A stretch of DNA of 64,000 nucleotides. It comes from Deltaproteobacteria bacterium (GTDB lineage: Bacteria; Myxococcota_A; Polyangia; Polyangiales; Houyiibacteriaceae). Location of the stretch: the NCBI GenBank assembly GCA_017644045.1, contig JAEPMI010000002.1:385026-449025 (forward strand), read 5' to 3'. The notes under the pieces are model-generated. The model did no database searches, was not told the origin of the DNA, and saw only the letters and a program-made list of their open reading frames with translations. Shown one piece after another: positions 26,996 through 36,054 of this stretch; the first letter of the stretch is position 1, and each line of letters opens with the position of its first letter. A program made the position numbers and the translations under genes.

Positions 26996-28305
26996 GGAGC
27001 GGCGGCCGACTGCAAAATGCGGTCGCTCGCCATGTAGTAGATGACGCCGTCGCCGAGAGTCGGCGGACCGGGGAAGCTGATGGAGACACCGCCGCCGGGC
27101 GTCATCTCGCGGACCGCAGGGATGTCGGAGACCCACAGCTCCTCGCCCGTCGCACCGTCGATGGCGGAGGAGCCACCGCTCCCGGCGAGGAGGCGCCCCG
27201 CCGCGTCGACGGTTTCGCCGGCAGCGATGTTCGGGTGGGCTCGTCGCTCCCAGGCCACCGTGCCGTCCGGCTCGATGCCCATGAGCTTCTCGCCCTCCTT
27301 CACGAAGAGCCGGCCGTCGCCCCCGATGGTGAGGGCCGCGACCCCACCGCCCCAAGGCTCGGTCGGGAGCGCCATGCGCAGCCGCTCGTCACCGTTCGGC
27401 TCGAGGGAGACGAGCGTCGAGACCGTCGTGCGTTCGGTCCACGCGACCAGGTGAACGGCCCCATCCGGACCGACCGCGGGCCCCCGATTGATCGGTTCCT
27501 CTGGGGCCCCGACGATGGTGGACCACATCGCCTCGCCCGTGGCGCCATCGAAGCGCGTGATGCGCGGGACGCGACCGTCGGCGGCGAGGAGCGGGTCGAG
27601 CACGTAGAGGGCGTCGCCGGGGCCGAGGGCCACCTTGGGGAAGCTCGAAGGAATGGCGCGGGTTCGCCAGAGCTCACGCTCTTCGGTGGGGCTCCAGGCC
27701 ACCAGAACGCTCTGGAAGTCTTCGCCAGTCGGCACGCGGAAGTAGAAGCGACCGCTCTCACCGACGATGGGGGGCGCACCCACGCCCTCCGGCAACGGCG
27801 CGCGGCGCTCGATGTCGCCTCCGTCGTCGAGCCAGAGCCCTTGCGATCCGTCGAGCCCCATGCGCACCGTCACGAAGATCGATCCGTCCGCGAGCAAGAC
27901 CGGGCTCGAAGGCACGCCATCGAACTCCTTCACCCACCGGAGCCTCGCTCGCCCGCCACGGTCGTCCACCGCGAAGATGCGCGAGGAGCTCCGCACGTAG
28001 ATGCGCCCTTCCCGGCCGACGACCAGGTGTGCGAAGCGGTCCGCCTCCTCCGGAAGCTCGAGCTCCCACGCGAGCTCCGGCTGGGTCGCGGGCGCCTCCC
28101 ACTCGGACCGGTTGGCGAGCGTCGGGCAGTAGCCTGCCATCGGCGACGGCGCTCCGAGCCGAAGCGCCGATGGACACTCGCTCGGCGGCACCACGCCCGG
28201 CCCTCCGTCGACCCCGGGCGGGACGACGACGGGCGGATCCTCGAGCTCGTGGCTGAGGTAGCAGCCGCTCAGAACGACCAGGAACGCGACTCGAAGCGAG
28301 CTCAT
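26992..28305 (-). CDS. PQQ-like beta-propeller lipoprotein
   Basis: 437 residues. Lipoprotein signal MSSLRVAFLVVLSGC. After a proline-rich spacer come repeated PQQ/quinoprotein-type blades of the form GRIYVRSSSRIFAVDDRG, GALYVLDPLLAADG (with GD before it) and GRLFVKEGEKLMGIEPDG, about seven in all, giving an eight-bladed or smaller propeller. No quinone- or BamB-specific residues stand out, so a scaffold or binding role at the outer membrane is more likely than a dehydrogenase. Transcribed alone; convergent with the lamin-tail gene side. Confidence 0.82.
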   Translation of the reverse strand: MSSLRVAFLVVLSGCYLSHELEDPPVVVPPGVDGGPGVVPPSECPSALRLGAPSPMAGYCPTLANRSEWEAPATQPELAWELELPEEADRFAHLVVGREGRIYVRSSSRIFAVDDRGGRARLRWVKEFDGVPSSPVLLADGSIFVTVRMGLDGSQGLWLDDGGDIERRAPLPEGVGAPPIVGESGRFYFRVPTGEDFQSVLVAWSPTEERELWRTRAIPSSFPKVALGPGDALYVLDPLLAADGRVPRITRFDGATGEAMWSTIVGAPEEPINRGPAVGPDGAVHLVAWTERTTVSTLVSLEPNGDERLRMALPTEPWGGGVAALTIGGDGRLFVKEGEKLMGIEPDGTVAWERRAHPNIAAGETVDAAGRLLAGSGGSSAIDGATGEELWVSDIPAVREMTPGGGVSISFPGPPTLGDGVIYYMASDRILQSAAAP

Positions 28306-28483
28306 CGGACGAGGCCAACGTAGCTCACGCGCCAGCGATCGCGCCGCTGCTGCTCGGAGGAGAGAAGGAGGAAGGATGTGCGAGTCATGCTCTCCGAGGT
28401 GCCTCGGCTGGGCGGGCGGAGCCCCTTAATGCGCCTTAATCCACGACGTAGACGGTTCAGCGCGGCCATCGTGCGCGTCCGAT

Positions 28484-29518
28484 TCAGAAGGCGTAGAAAT
28501 CTTCCGGCGTGGTCTCCGCCGGGCGCCAGTCGACCTCGCCCGCTTCTGCGGAGCGGTAGCGGAGGATGGTGTCGCTCGCGGCCTGCTCCTCCCGCTTCGG
28601 GCTCTTGCTGACCGCCTGCGCGAGCCAGCCCTCGATGGTCGCGGCATCGACCTCGCCGGTCTGGACCGCGCCGAGCGCGAGCACCACGAGGTGTTTGCAG
28701 ATGCGGCCCTGCATGCCCATGCAGTCGGCCAGGTCGTGGCCGCAACACCAGTAGTCGCCGCTGGCGTGCACGCGAGTCGAGTAGAACTTGGAGGCACCGG
28801 TCTGGCTCCGCACGATGCCGACCAGGTGTTCGTCGGTGACGTCGAGGAAGAGCTGGAAGCTCTCGGCCTTGAGCATCTTCAGCGCGCGCTTCATGCGGCC
28901 CGAGTCGGTCAGCGACTGCATCCGGAGCACCAGGTCGGCCAGACCGCGACTCTCGCGCGGCGCGCCCTGCGACGAGACGAGCTCGATGAAGGCCTCCTCG
29001 GTGAGCTGGCGGAACTCGAGCCCCTCGCGCGCGAGCATCTCGAGGTGACGCAGCTCGGCGGTCTTGCCCTTCTTCCGGCGTCGCCCGACGACGGCGTAGT
29101 GCAGGTCCGGGTGCACCTTCGGCAGGACGGTCGCGCCCGCTGCCTCGGCCATGGCCTGGGGCCGGCTCTCGGAGACCCCCTCGACCTCACAGTCGAAGCC
29201 ACCGACGAAGACGAAGTTCTTCGTCGTCAGATCGGGGCGGAGCATGTGGAGGAGCGCCTGTCGGTCGAGGAGCTCCACCTTGCCTTCGGCGGCGAGCTTC
29301 TCCGCCTTGCGCTTACCCTCCGCTCGGCCCTTCTGGCGGCCGTTGAAGATCGCGACGTAGTCGAGGTCCTCGGAGAGCTTCTCGACCACGTGGGCGCCTC
29401 GGCTGCGCAACGTCTCGGCGGGTCCGCCCGGGTGAAAGCGAGGCCAGCCGACAGCGGCCCCCACGAGCGCGAAGCGCTTCCCGGCCACGTCCTGAGCGAA
29501 GGTCATCGGTGAGCTCAT
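28484..29518 (-). CDS. BRCT-like and SWIM zinc-finger protein
   Basis: 344 residues. Residues about 8-70 and 105-160 look like two BRCT-type modules (GKRFALVGAAVGWPRFHPGG; NFVFVGGFDCEVEG with ATVLPKVHPDLHYAVVG). Residues about 225-300 carry a SWIM-type zinc finger: YWCCGHDL, then MGMQGRICKHLVVLAL, giving CxC-like and CxH ligands. SWIM fingers bind DNA or protein; SWIM proteins usually accompany MoxR/DUF5682/VWA genes, and none is present in the operon 10 kb to the left. It may be the displaced partner, which is inference. ATG at 29518 fits the BRCT start. Divergent from the acyl-CoA dehydrogenase. Confidence 0.75.
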   Translation of the reverse strand: MSSPMTFAQDVAGKRFALVGAAVGWPRFHPGGPAETLRSRGAHVVEKLSEDLDYVAIFNGRQKGRAEGKRKAEKLAAEGKVELLDRQALLHMLRPDLTTKNFVFVGGFDCEVEGVSESRPQAMAEAAGATVLPKVHPDLHYAVVGRRRKKGKTAELRHLEMLAREGLEFRQLTEEAFIELVSSQGAPRESRGLADLVLRMQSLTDSGRMKRALKMLKAESFQLFLDVTDEHLVGIVRSQTGASKFYSTRVHASGDYWCCGHDLADCMGMQGRICKHLVVLALGAVQTGEVDAATIEGWLAQAVSKSPKREEQAASDTILRYRSAEAGEVDWRPAETTPEDFYAF

Positions 29519-29697
29519 CGACCCATCGTACGCTCGAGCGCGGCGGATCTCTCTCACCCGTTCGGTGGCGGCTCCGTGGGGGAACGCACGGGCCTGGGGT
29601 CGGCTTTCCCACGCGCCAACCCGGTCCCCTGGGGGAGCGGGAGTGAACGCAATTCAGGCGCTCGATTCCGGTGGCAGTGCGTGTTATCCGGGCCTTG

Positions 29698-30876
29698 ATG
29701 GGTAGCCTATTCGAGCCTTCCGAGGAACACCGCCAGCTGCGCGACATGCTGCGCTCCTTCGCCGAGACGAAGGTCGAGCCTCAGGCCGCAGAGCACGACA
29801 AGAACGAGACGTTCAACCACGCGCTCTTCCAGGAGCTCGGCGAGCTGGGCCTGCTCGGGATCACTGTCGACGAGGAGTACGGCGGCGCGGGGATGGGTCC
29901 GGTGGCCACCTGCATCGCGCACGAGGAGCTGGCCGCGGTCGACGCCGGGTTCACGCTGGCCTACCTGGCGCACGCGCTGCTCTGCGCGAACAACCTGAAC
30001 CAGAACGGCAGCGAGGCGCAGAAGAAGAAGTACCTGCCCGGCCTCTGCGACGGCTCGAAGATCGGTGGCATGTGCATGAGCGAGCCGGGTGCCGGCACCG
30101 ACGTGCTCGGGATGCGCACCACGGCGCGCCGCGACGGTGACGAGTACGTGCTGAACGGCGCGAAGATGTGGATCACCAACGGCGCCATCAGCGACACGGA
30201 GCTCGGCGACGTCTTCCTGGTCTACGCCCGGATGGCGGACGCGGGCCGCAAAGAGCTCTCGATGTTCATCGTCGAGAAGGGCATGCCGGGCTTCTCGCTC
30301 GGGCAGAAGATCCACGACAAGCTCGGGATGCGCGCGTCGACGACCGCGGAGCTGGTCTTCGAGGAATGCCGCGTGCCGGCCGAGAACCTCGTTGGCGAAG
30401 AGGGCACCGCGACCATCCACATGATGCGGAACCTCGAGATCGAGCGCGTGGGCTTGGCGGCGATGTCACTCGGCATCGCTCGCCGCTGCGTCGAGATCAT
30501 GAACGAGTACGCCAAGGACCGGAAGAGCTTCGGCGAGCCGCTGAACCGCTTCGGACAGATCCAGCGGCACATCGCCGAGAGCTACGCCGAGTTCATGGCC
30601 GGGCGCGCCTACACCTACGAGTTCGCGGGGCGCATGAGCCTGACCAAGCCGGGCACTCGGCTGGACTCCGACGGAGTGAAGCTCTTCTGCTCGACGATGG
30701 CGAAGAACGTCGCGGACCGCGCGATCCAGGTGCTCGGTGGCTACGGCTACGTCGGCGAGTACCGCGTGGAGCGCTTCTGGCGGGACGCGAAGCTGCTCGA
30801 GATCGGCGGCGGCACGCTCGAGGCCCACCAGAAGAACATGACGCGCGAGCTCTCGCGACTCGAGAAGATCCGGTAG
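29698..30876 (+). CDS. Acyl-CoA dehydrogenase, isovaleryl-CoA dehydrogenase-like
   Basis: 392 residues with the three-domain acyl-CoA dehydrogenase layout: FAETKVEPQA, GITVDEEYGGAGMG, CMSEPGAGTDVLGM, GAKMWITNGAISD and a C-terminal QVLGGYGYVGEYRVERFWRD. The usual catalytic glutamate position near the C-terminus (YEGT in MCAD) is replaced by EIGGGTLEAHQ. Glu249 in NLEIERVGLAAM lines up with the alternative catalytic base of isovaleryl-CoA dehydrogenase. This suggests a branched-chain acyl-CoA substrate (leucine breakdown), but carboxylase and lyase partners are not adjacent. FAD enzyme passing electrons to ETF. ATG at 29698. Confidence 0.9.
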   Translation: MGSLFEPSEEHRQLRDMLRSFAETKVEPQAAEHDKNETFNHALFQELGELGLLGITVDEEYGGAGMGPVATCIAHEELAAVDAGFTLAYLAHALLCANNLNQNGSEAQKKKYLPGLCDGSKIGGMCMSEPGAGTDVLGMRTTARRDGDEYVLNGAKMWITNGAISDTELGDVFLVYARMADAGRKELSMFIVEKGMPGFSLGQKIHDKLGMRASTTAELVFEECRVPAENLVGEEGTATIHMMRNLEIERVGLAAMSLGIARRCVEIMNEYAKDRKSFGEPLNRFGQIQRHIAESYAEFMAGRAYTYEFAGRMSLTKPGTRLDSDGVKLFCSTMAKNVADRAIQVLGGYGYVGEYRVERFWRDAKLLEIGGGTLEAHQKNMTRELSRLEKIR

Positions 30877-30952
30877 CTGCCGAACGGCGTTCGCGCCGCC
30901 CGGCGTCTCGGGGAGCCTTGCTCGAGACGACTGGCTGAGGCACACGAGCGTC

Positions 30953-32038
30953 ATGGCCACCGTCTTCTTCACCGGATTCCCTGGCTTTCTCGGTCGTGAG
31001 CTCCTGCCGCGGCTCCTGAAGCGGAGCGAGCACCGCGCGGTGTGTCTGGTCCAGGGTCGCTACCGGCCTCAGGCGGAACAGGCGGTCGCGGTGCTCGAGC
31101 GTGAACACGGCGTCGGCGACCGCATCGAGCTGGTGGAAGGCGACATCACGCTGCCCGACCTCGGACTCGGTGCGCGTCTCGCGGAGCTCGCGGCGGACAC
31201 GGTCGAGGTCCACCACCTGGCCGCCGTCTACGACCTCGCCGTCGGGCTCGAGCTCGCGGAGAAGGTCAACGTGCTCGGGACCCGCCACGTGCTCGACTTC
31301 TGCGAGAAGTGCCCGAAGCTCGAACGGCACCACTACGTGAGCACCTGCTACGTGAGCGGACGCTACTCGGGCCCGTTCCGCGAGGGTGACCTCGAGCTCG
31401 GTCAGCCCTTCAACAACCACTACGAGTCGACGAAGCACTACGCGGAGGTCGAGGTCCGTCGGCGCATGGACCGGATCCCGACGACCATCTATCGGCCGGC
31501 GATCGTGGTGGGCGACTCGGCCACCGGTGCCACGCAGAAGTTCGACGGGCCCTACTTCGCGATCCGCTTCGTGCTCAAACAGCCGGGGCCGCTCTCGGTG
31601 ATGCCGCTGGTCGGCGACCCGAGCGCGACGCGCTTCAACGTGGTGCCGCGCGACTTCGTGGTGAGCGCGATCGCGGCGCTCAGCGCGCGCACCGACAACG
31701 TCGGGGTGTGTTACCAGCTCGCGGATCCGGCGCCGCTCACCGTGGTCGAGCTCATCGACACCATGGAGCGCGAGACCGGCAAGAAGCTCATCAAGATTCC
31801 GCTGCCGCTCGGGCTCGCGAAGGGCGCCGTCGCGCACGTGCCCGGGGTGGAGTCGCTCTTCGAGTTCCCGCCGCACGTGATCGACTACTTCGTGCACCCG
31901 ACGCACTACCTGACGGACAACGCCAGCCGTCACCTCGCGGAGGCGGGGATCCACTGCCCGAACCTGCGCTCGTACTTCGGGAAGCTGGTCGAGTTCGTGC
32001 GGGCGAACCCGACGATCGCCAGCGACGCGATGGTGTAG
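30953..32038 (+). CDS. Extended SDR, thioester-reductase/male-sterility type
   Basis: 361 residues. The NADP-binding motif is TGFPGFLG near the start and the catalytic pair is in YESTKHYAE, with the active-site Ser/Thr in YVSTCYVSGRYSG. This is the fatty-acyl reductase/thioester-reductase (NAD_binding_4) branch, which reduces acyl thioesters, although single-domain members often have other, unknown substrates. Lies 76 bases after the acyl-CoA dehydrogenase in the same direction, so lipid or acyl-CoA metabolism is a reasonable setting. A strong terminator follows its stop directly. Confidence 0.82.
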   Translation: MATVFFTGFPGFLGRELLPRLLKRSEHRAVCLVQGRYRPQAEQAVAVLEREHGVGDRIELVEGDITLPDLGLGARLAELAADTVEVHHLAAVYDLAVGLELAEKVNVLGTRHVLDFCEKCPKLERHHYVSTCYVSGRYSGPFREGDLELGQPFNNHYESTKHYAEVEVRRRMDRIPTTIYRPAIVVGDSATGATQKFDGPYFAIRFVLKQPGPLSVMPLVGDPSATRFNVVPRDFVVSAIAALSARTDNVGVCYQLADPAPLTVVELIDTMERETGKKLIKIPLPLGLAKGAVAHVPGVESLFEFPPHVIDYFVHPTHYLTDNASRHLAEAGIHCPNLRSYFGKLVEFVRANPTIASDAMV

Positions 32039-32080
32039 TCGCGGGCCCGCTTTCCGTGGGCCTCGCGACAGTTTTCATTT
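32038..32080 (+). terminator. Rho-independent terminator after SDR gene
   Basis: Stem GTCGCG plus GGCCC pairing with GGGCC and CGCGAC across a nine-base loop with one bulged T (arms 32038-32048 and 32058-32069), followed by AGTTTTCATTTT. The stem begins at the last base of the SDR stop codon. It also lies 16 bases from the end of the convergent RND gene. Confidence 0.75.
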
Positions 32081-32095
32081 TGCTCTCGGAGAGCC

Positions 32096-34582
32096 CTATT
32101 CTGTCGGGGGTTTGGAGGGGGGGGAGTGTCCCCCTGTGAGTGAGAGGGCGGCGGGGAGCCAGATGAGGTTGGTCAGGATGGTGAGGCCGATGCAGACGAT
32201 GGCGGCGTGGCCGATGCTGGCGAGGCCGGGGTTGTTGGCGACCATGAGGCTGCCGAAGGCGGTCATGGTGGTGAGGGTGGAGCCGAGGACGGCGCGGCTG
32301 GCGATGGGGAGGTCGGAGGCGGCCTCGTCGCGCATGGACCAGACGACGTAGACGGCTCCGTCGATGGCGACGCCAAAGGCGACCGGAACCACGAGCAGGT
32401 CGTAGAGGTTCAGCTTCACGCCGACGAGGACCAGCATGCCGGCGGCCATGCCCGAGGCGAGCAGGACCGGCGAGAGGACCCAGAGGGTGCGCTTCACGCT
32501 GCGGCCGATGGCGAGCGTGGCCAAGGTCAGCCCCAGCAGCGCCAGCAGGATCATGGTCGGCGCGTCCTTCTGCAGACCGGGGACGACCTCGCCGAGCACC
32601 GCGTGTGGCGACGCGAAGGTCACCGCCGGGTTCGCCTCCCGCCAGGTCTGGATGCGGTTCGCCAAGTCCTCCATCAACGCAGCGTCGGCGGCGCGCATCT
32701 TCAGGTAGAGCAGCGCCATCCGACCGGTGCTGCCGTCGGCTTCGACCAGGAGGTCCCTCGCCCAGAGCGGCAGGTCCTCGGTGGTGAAGGGCTCGTCGAT
32801 CGCCAGGAGCGGCTCGACCGCGGCGATCCGCTCGGCGGCTTCGCCCTGCAGGTGACCGCGCACGCTCGCGACGGCCTCGCGCATGCGACCGATGGCGGCG
32901 AGCTTGGCCTCCTGGTCGCCCGGCACGAGCGTGCGGGGCGTGACCAGCAGGGTCTGGTCGGTCGGCATCTCGCGCGCGCCGACGTCGAGCGCGGCGGCTT
33001 CGAGCGCGTCCGCGTCGTCGGCGAGCAGGTAGACCATCGCGCCGCTGGTGCCGCCCCGCGCGTCCTGGACCGCGGCGATGCCGTGCCCCTGGTCATCCGG
33101 TTGGAGCTTGCCGAAGTCGGTCTCGAAGGTGAGGCCCGGTCCGACCACGCCAGCGCCCACCAGTGCACCCGCGATGGACAGCAGGACGCCGAGGACCACG
33201 AACGCGCGAAGCACGCCGCGGCTCGGCGAGCGGATCCTGTCGAAGGGCAGGTAGCGGGTCGGGCTCCCCTTCTCCTTCACGACCCGGTCGAGCAGGAGCA
33301 CGAGCCAGGGGAAGACGAAGAGGAAGGCGACCAGGCTGAGCAGGATCCCGAGGGCGGCATTCACGCCCATCTCGGCGAACCCGCGGAACTCCGCGGCCCC
33401 GAGCGCCGCGAAGGCACACGCGGTCGTCACCGCAGCCGTGGCGGCCGATCGCCACATCGCGTCGAGCGTCGAGATCATCGCGGTGTCGGGCGCCTCGCCC
33501 GCCTGGCGACGCTCGCCGTAGTGCGTCAGCAGATGGAGCCCGAAGTCGATGCCCAGGCCTGCCAAGATCGCCAGCGTGAACGCGCTGATCAGGTTCAGCG
33601 TCGGGTGCACGAAGCCGAGGATGCCGAGCGTGGCCAACACCGCGAGGCCCACCGGGGCCAGGAGCACGAACGCCGCCCGCGGTCCCCGGAACTGCGCCAC
33701 GACCAGGAGCACCAGCAGCACCAGGCCGGCGATCGAGGTCGCCTGCAGGTCCTCACCGACCCGCTGCGCGGTCAGCGGCGCGTTCCGGTAGCGGCCCGAG
33801 ACCACCATCTGCAGCGACTCGGGCGCGTCGTCCGGCCGCTTCGAGTCCAGCAGCGCCTGGGAGCGGGTGAGGATCTCGGTGGCGTACCCGAGGTCGCTCG
33901 AGTCGCCCTCGAGCGAGGCCTCGACGATGCACACCCGGCCCTGGTTCGCGCAGAGGAAGCCGACCGACTCCATCGACGCCTCGTCGGTGGGCAGCTCCTG
34001 CTCTCCGTCGGCGCCGCCGCTGACGAAGGCCGCCAGCCCCTTCACCTCCGGCTGCGCCAGGAAGAGCTCGCGCAGCTCCTCCTCGTCGGGCAGCTCCGGC
34101 GGGTCGTCGAGGGTGAAGCACATCGGGTTGGCTTCGCAGCGCTGATGGTCGACCAGCTCTTCGACCCGGTCGGCGAGCCCCTCGAGCTCCTCGGCCGGAA
34201 GCCAGAGCAGGCGCCGGTCCAAGAAGGGCTCGGGCGAGCGCTGGTCGACCGCCCAGCGGGTCTCCGGCCACTCGAGTACGCCGTCGCGCACCTCGCGGGC
34301 GAGCCTGCGGTTCAGCTCCGGGTCGTCACTGGCGACCACGAGCACGAGCGGCGCGGTGGTCGCCGCCCGCCCCTTGAGCTCGGCGATGGCCAGCTGCGAG
34401 GGGGTGTCCCCCGGGAGCAGGGCCTCGATCCGCGAGTCGATCTTCAGGTTCTTCGCGCCGACGACGGATCCGGCGGTGATGCCGGCGACGACCACCAGCA
34501 CCAGCGCCCAGCGCCGCTGGGCGAAGTGCACGTAGCGTGCCCAGAAGCCCGTCTTCGGGGAATCGGTCGACTCGTCGGCCAT
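32096..34582 (-). CDS. RND-superfamily (MMPL/HpnN-like) membrane transporter
   Basis: 828 residues with two repeats of one plus five transmembrane helices, each with a large periplasmic loop: TM1 near 25-45 (WALVLVVVAGITAGSVVGA), helices about 285-450, then about 475-495 and 670-815. Motif GLGIDFGLHLLTHYGERR carries the aspartate expected in RND-family helix 4. Relatives export hopanoids or other lipids (HpnN, MMPL). No outer-membrane or adaptor partner is adjacent, so lipid trafficking across the periplasm is more likely than drug efflux. ATG at 34582. Divergent from a Cys-rich protein. Confidence 0.87.
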   Translation of the reverse strand: MADESTDSPKTGFWARYVHFAQRRWALVLVVVAGITAGSVVGAKNLKIDSRIEALLPGDTPSQLAIAELKGRAATTAPLVLVVASDDPELNRRLAREVRDGVLEWPETRWAVDQRSPEPFLDRRLLWLPAEELEGLADRVEELVDHQRCEANPMCFTLDDPPELPDEEELRELFLAQPEVKGLAAFVSGGADGEQELPTDEASMESVGFLCANQGRVCIVEASLEGDSSDLGYATEILTRSQALLDSKRPDDAPESLQMVVSGRYRNAPLTAQRVGEDLQATSIAGLVLLVLLVVAQFRGPRAAFVLLAPVGLAVLATLGILGFVHPTLNLISAFTLAILAGLGIDFGLHLLTHYGERRQAGEAPDTAMISTLDAMWRSAATAAVTTACAFAALGAAEFRGFAEMGVNAALGILLSLVAFLFVFPWLVLLLDRVVKEKGSPTRYLPFDRIRSPSRGVLRAFVVLGVLLSIAGALVGAGVVGPGLTFETDFGKLQPDDQGHGIAAVQDARGGTSGAMVYLLADDADALEAAALDVGAREMPTDQTLLVTPRTLVPGDQEAKLAAIGRMREAVASVRGHLQGEAAERIAAVEPLLAIDEPFTTEDLPLWARDLLVEADGSTGRMALLYLKMRAADAALMEDLANRIQTWREANPAVTFASPHAVLGEVVPGLQKDAPTMILLALLGLTLATLAIGRSVKRTLWVLSPVLLASGMAAGMLVLVGVKLNLYDLLVVPVAFGVAIDGAVYVVWSMRDEAASDLPIASRAVLGSTLTTMTAFGSLMVANNPGLASIGHAAIVCIGLTILTNLIWLPAALSLTGGHSPPSKPPTE

Positions 34583-34637
34583 CGTACGCGTGGAATGGCC
34601 CCGCTCGCGCCCCTCCGCAAGGCGCTATGGTGCCGCC

Positions 34638-35666
34638 ATGAGCTCGGCCCACCCCGCCCTCGAGGCGCTCCCCCCGCTGATGCGCACCTGGGCTCGGGCC
34701 GCCCTGGACCCGGCGGTGGTTCCGGTCGAGCACCGCGCCGACTGCCGTGCGTGCCCGATGGTCGGCGACGAGTCGGACGCCTTCCACGCCGAGGTCCGCT
34801 GCTGCACCTACGAACCGGTCCTGGCCAACTTCCAGGTCGGCGCGTTCTTCCGAGCGGTCGACCCGCGCCTCGAGCGGGGCCGCCAGCGGCTCGCCGCCCG
34901 CATCCGCGAGCGCGCCGGCGTGACCCCGCTCGGCATCGACCGACCACCCACCTACCCGCTCTGGCGCGCGGCGGACGAAGAGCGCTTCGGTAAGGACGCC
35001 GAGCTCGCGTGTGGCTATCTGGATGCCAGCGACGAGCACGCGCGCTGCACCGTTCACGTCGCCCGCAACGCGGTCTGCGCGACCTGGTTCTGCAAGCACA
35101 CCCGCGGCGCTCACGGCGGTCGCTTCTGGCTCGCGCTGCGTGCGTTCCTCGCCGCGATGGAAGAGAGCCTCGCCCACCACTGCCTTCGGGAGCTCGGCGT
35201 CGGCGACGAGGCGCTGCTCGCGCTCGCCCTCGAGAAGGACCGGCCCTTCCAGCACCCGCCGCCCGCCCTCTACGCCGCGCTCTGGGGCGAGCGGCGCTTC
35301 GAGGAGCAGCGCTTCTACGCGGAGTGCCACGAGCTCGTCGAAGGGCTCGACGGAGCGAGCGCGCTCGCCGTCGGCGGCGCGACCGTGGACCGCCATCGGC
35401 GTGCGCTGCTGGCCGCCGTACGCGCACTCGAGCCCGGGCCGCTCCCGGACCTCGTCGTGCTCGGCCCCCGAACCGCCAGCGAACGACGGGGCGACCGGAT
35501 CGCGCTCCGGACCTACCGGGACTCGGATCCGATCGTGCTGACCACGGACGAGCTCGAGACGGTCGCGACCTGCGAGGGCGGCCCCGGTGCGGCCGCGGCG
35601 GATGCGCTGGGGGAGGCACGCCTGCGCGTGCTCCTCGACCACGAGGTCCTGGTGTCCGCTAGTTAG
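34638..35666 (+). CDS. Cys-rich protein, possible metal or Fe-S binding
   Basis: 342 residues with no family I can name. It carries about fourteen cysteines, most between residues 35 and 160: DCRACPM, VRCCTYEP, ACGYLD, RCTVH, VCATWFCKHTRG. The CC pair with further CxxC and CxxxxC spacing recalls YkgJ-type CxxxCC metal-binding proteins without matching them exactly. No signal peptide is seen, so it is probably cytosolic. It overlaps the next gene (opposite strand) by eight bases at the 3' ends. Alternative upstream in-frame starts exist from 34590; ATG at 34638 fits best. Confidence 0.65.
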   Translation: MSSAHPALEALPPLMRTWARAALDPAVVPVEHRADCRACPMVGDESDAFHAEVRCCTYEPVLANFQVGAFFRAVDPRLERGRQRLAARIRERAGVTPLGIDRPPTYPLWRAADEERFGKDAELACGYLDASDEHARCTVHVARNAVCATWFCKHTRGAHGGRFWLALRAFLAAMEESLAHHCLRELGVGDEALLALALEKDRPFQHPPPALYAALWGERRFEEQRFYAECHELVEGLDGASALAVGGATVDRHRRALLAAVRALEPGPLPDLVVLGPRTASERRGDRIALRTYRDSDPIVLTTDELETVATCEGGPGAAAADALGEARLRVLLDHEVLVSAS

Positions 35667-36033
35667 GTCGGGGCAGCACGCGATCCGCGAGCTCGTAGCA
35701 TCGTGTGAGCAGCGGCTGCGCGCCAGGCGTCCGAATGCGGTCCGAGTCGTTGTGGAGCTCCACGCGCCGACCACCGACCGACACCTTCAGCCGCTCCTCG
35801 CCGTCGGCGTAGAAGTCCCCGACGATGAGCGACTCCTCCTCCTGCCGGACCTTCGCGGCCAGCGACCGGATCGACTCCACCTCGTCCGCCGAGAGCGTCC
35901 CCGTCGCTTCCACGTGCGAGCCCGGCTGATGCCAGCGCTCGACCGCGATCGTCGCTTCGTCGAGCACGATGGTCACTCGGATGGACGCGAAGCGGCTGAG
36001 TGCTTCGGCAACGATCTCATCGCTCACGACCAC
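35659..36033 (-). CDS. Hypothetical protein (124 aa)
   Basis: 124 residues, GTG start; a second GTG two codons in is equally good. Mixed alpha/beta (VTIVLDEATIAVERWH, GDFYADGEERLKVSVGGRRV), with no signal or membrane segment and no recognised family. Lies 21 bases downstream of the DUF4259 gene in the same direction, so probably co-transcribed with it. Function unknown. Confidence 0.55.
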   Translation of the reverse strand: MVVSDEIVAEALSRFASIRVTIVLDEATIAVERWHQPGSHVEATGTLSADEVESIRSLAAKVRQEEESLIVGDFYADGEERLKVSVGGRRVELHNDSDRIRTPGAQPLLTRCYELADRVLPRPN

Positions 36034-36054
36034 GAGGATAGCCGCGGGCAGTGC

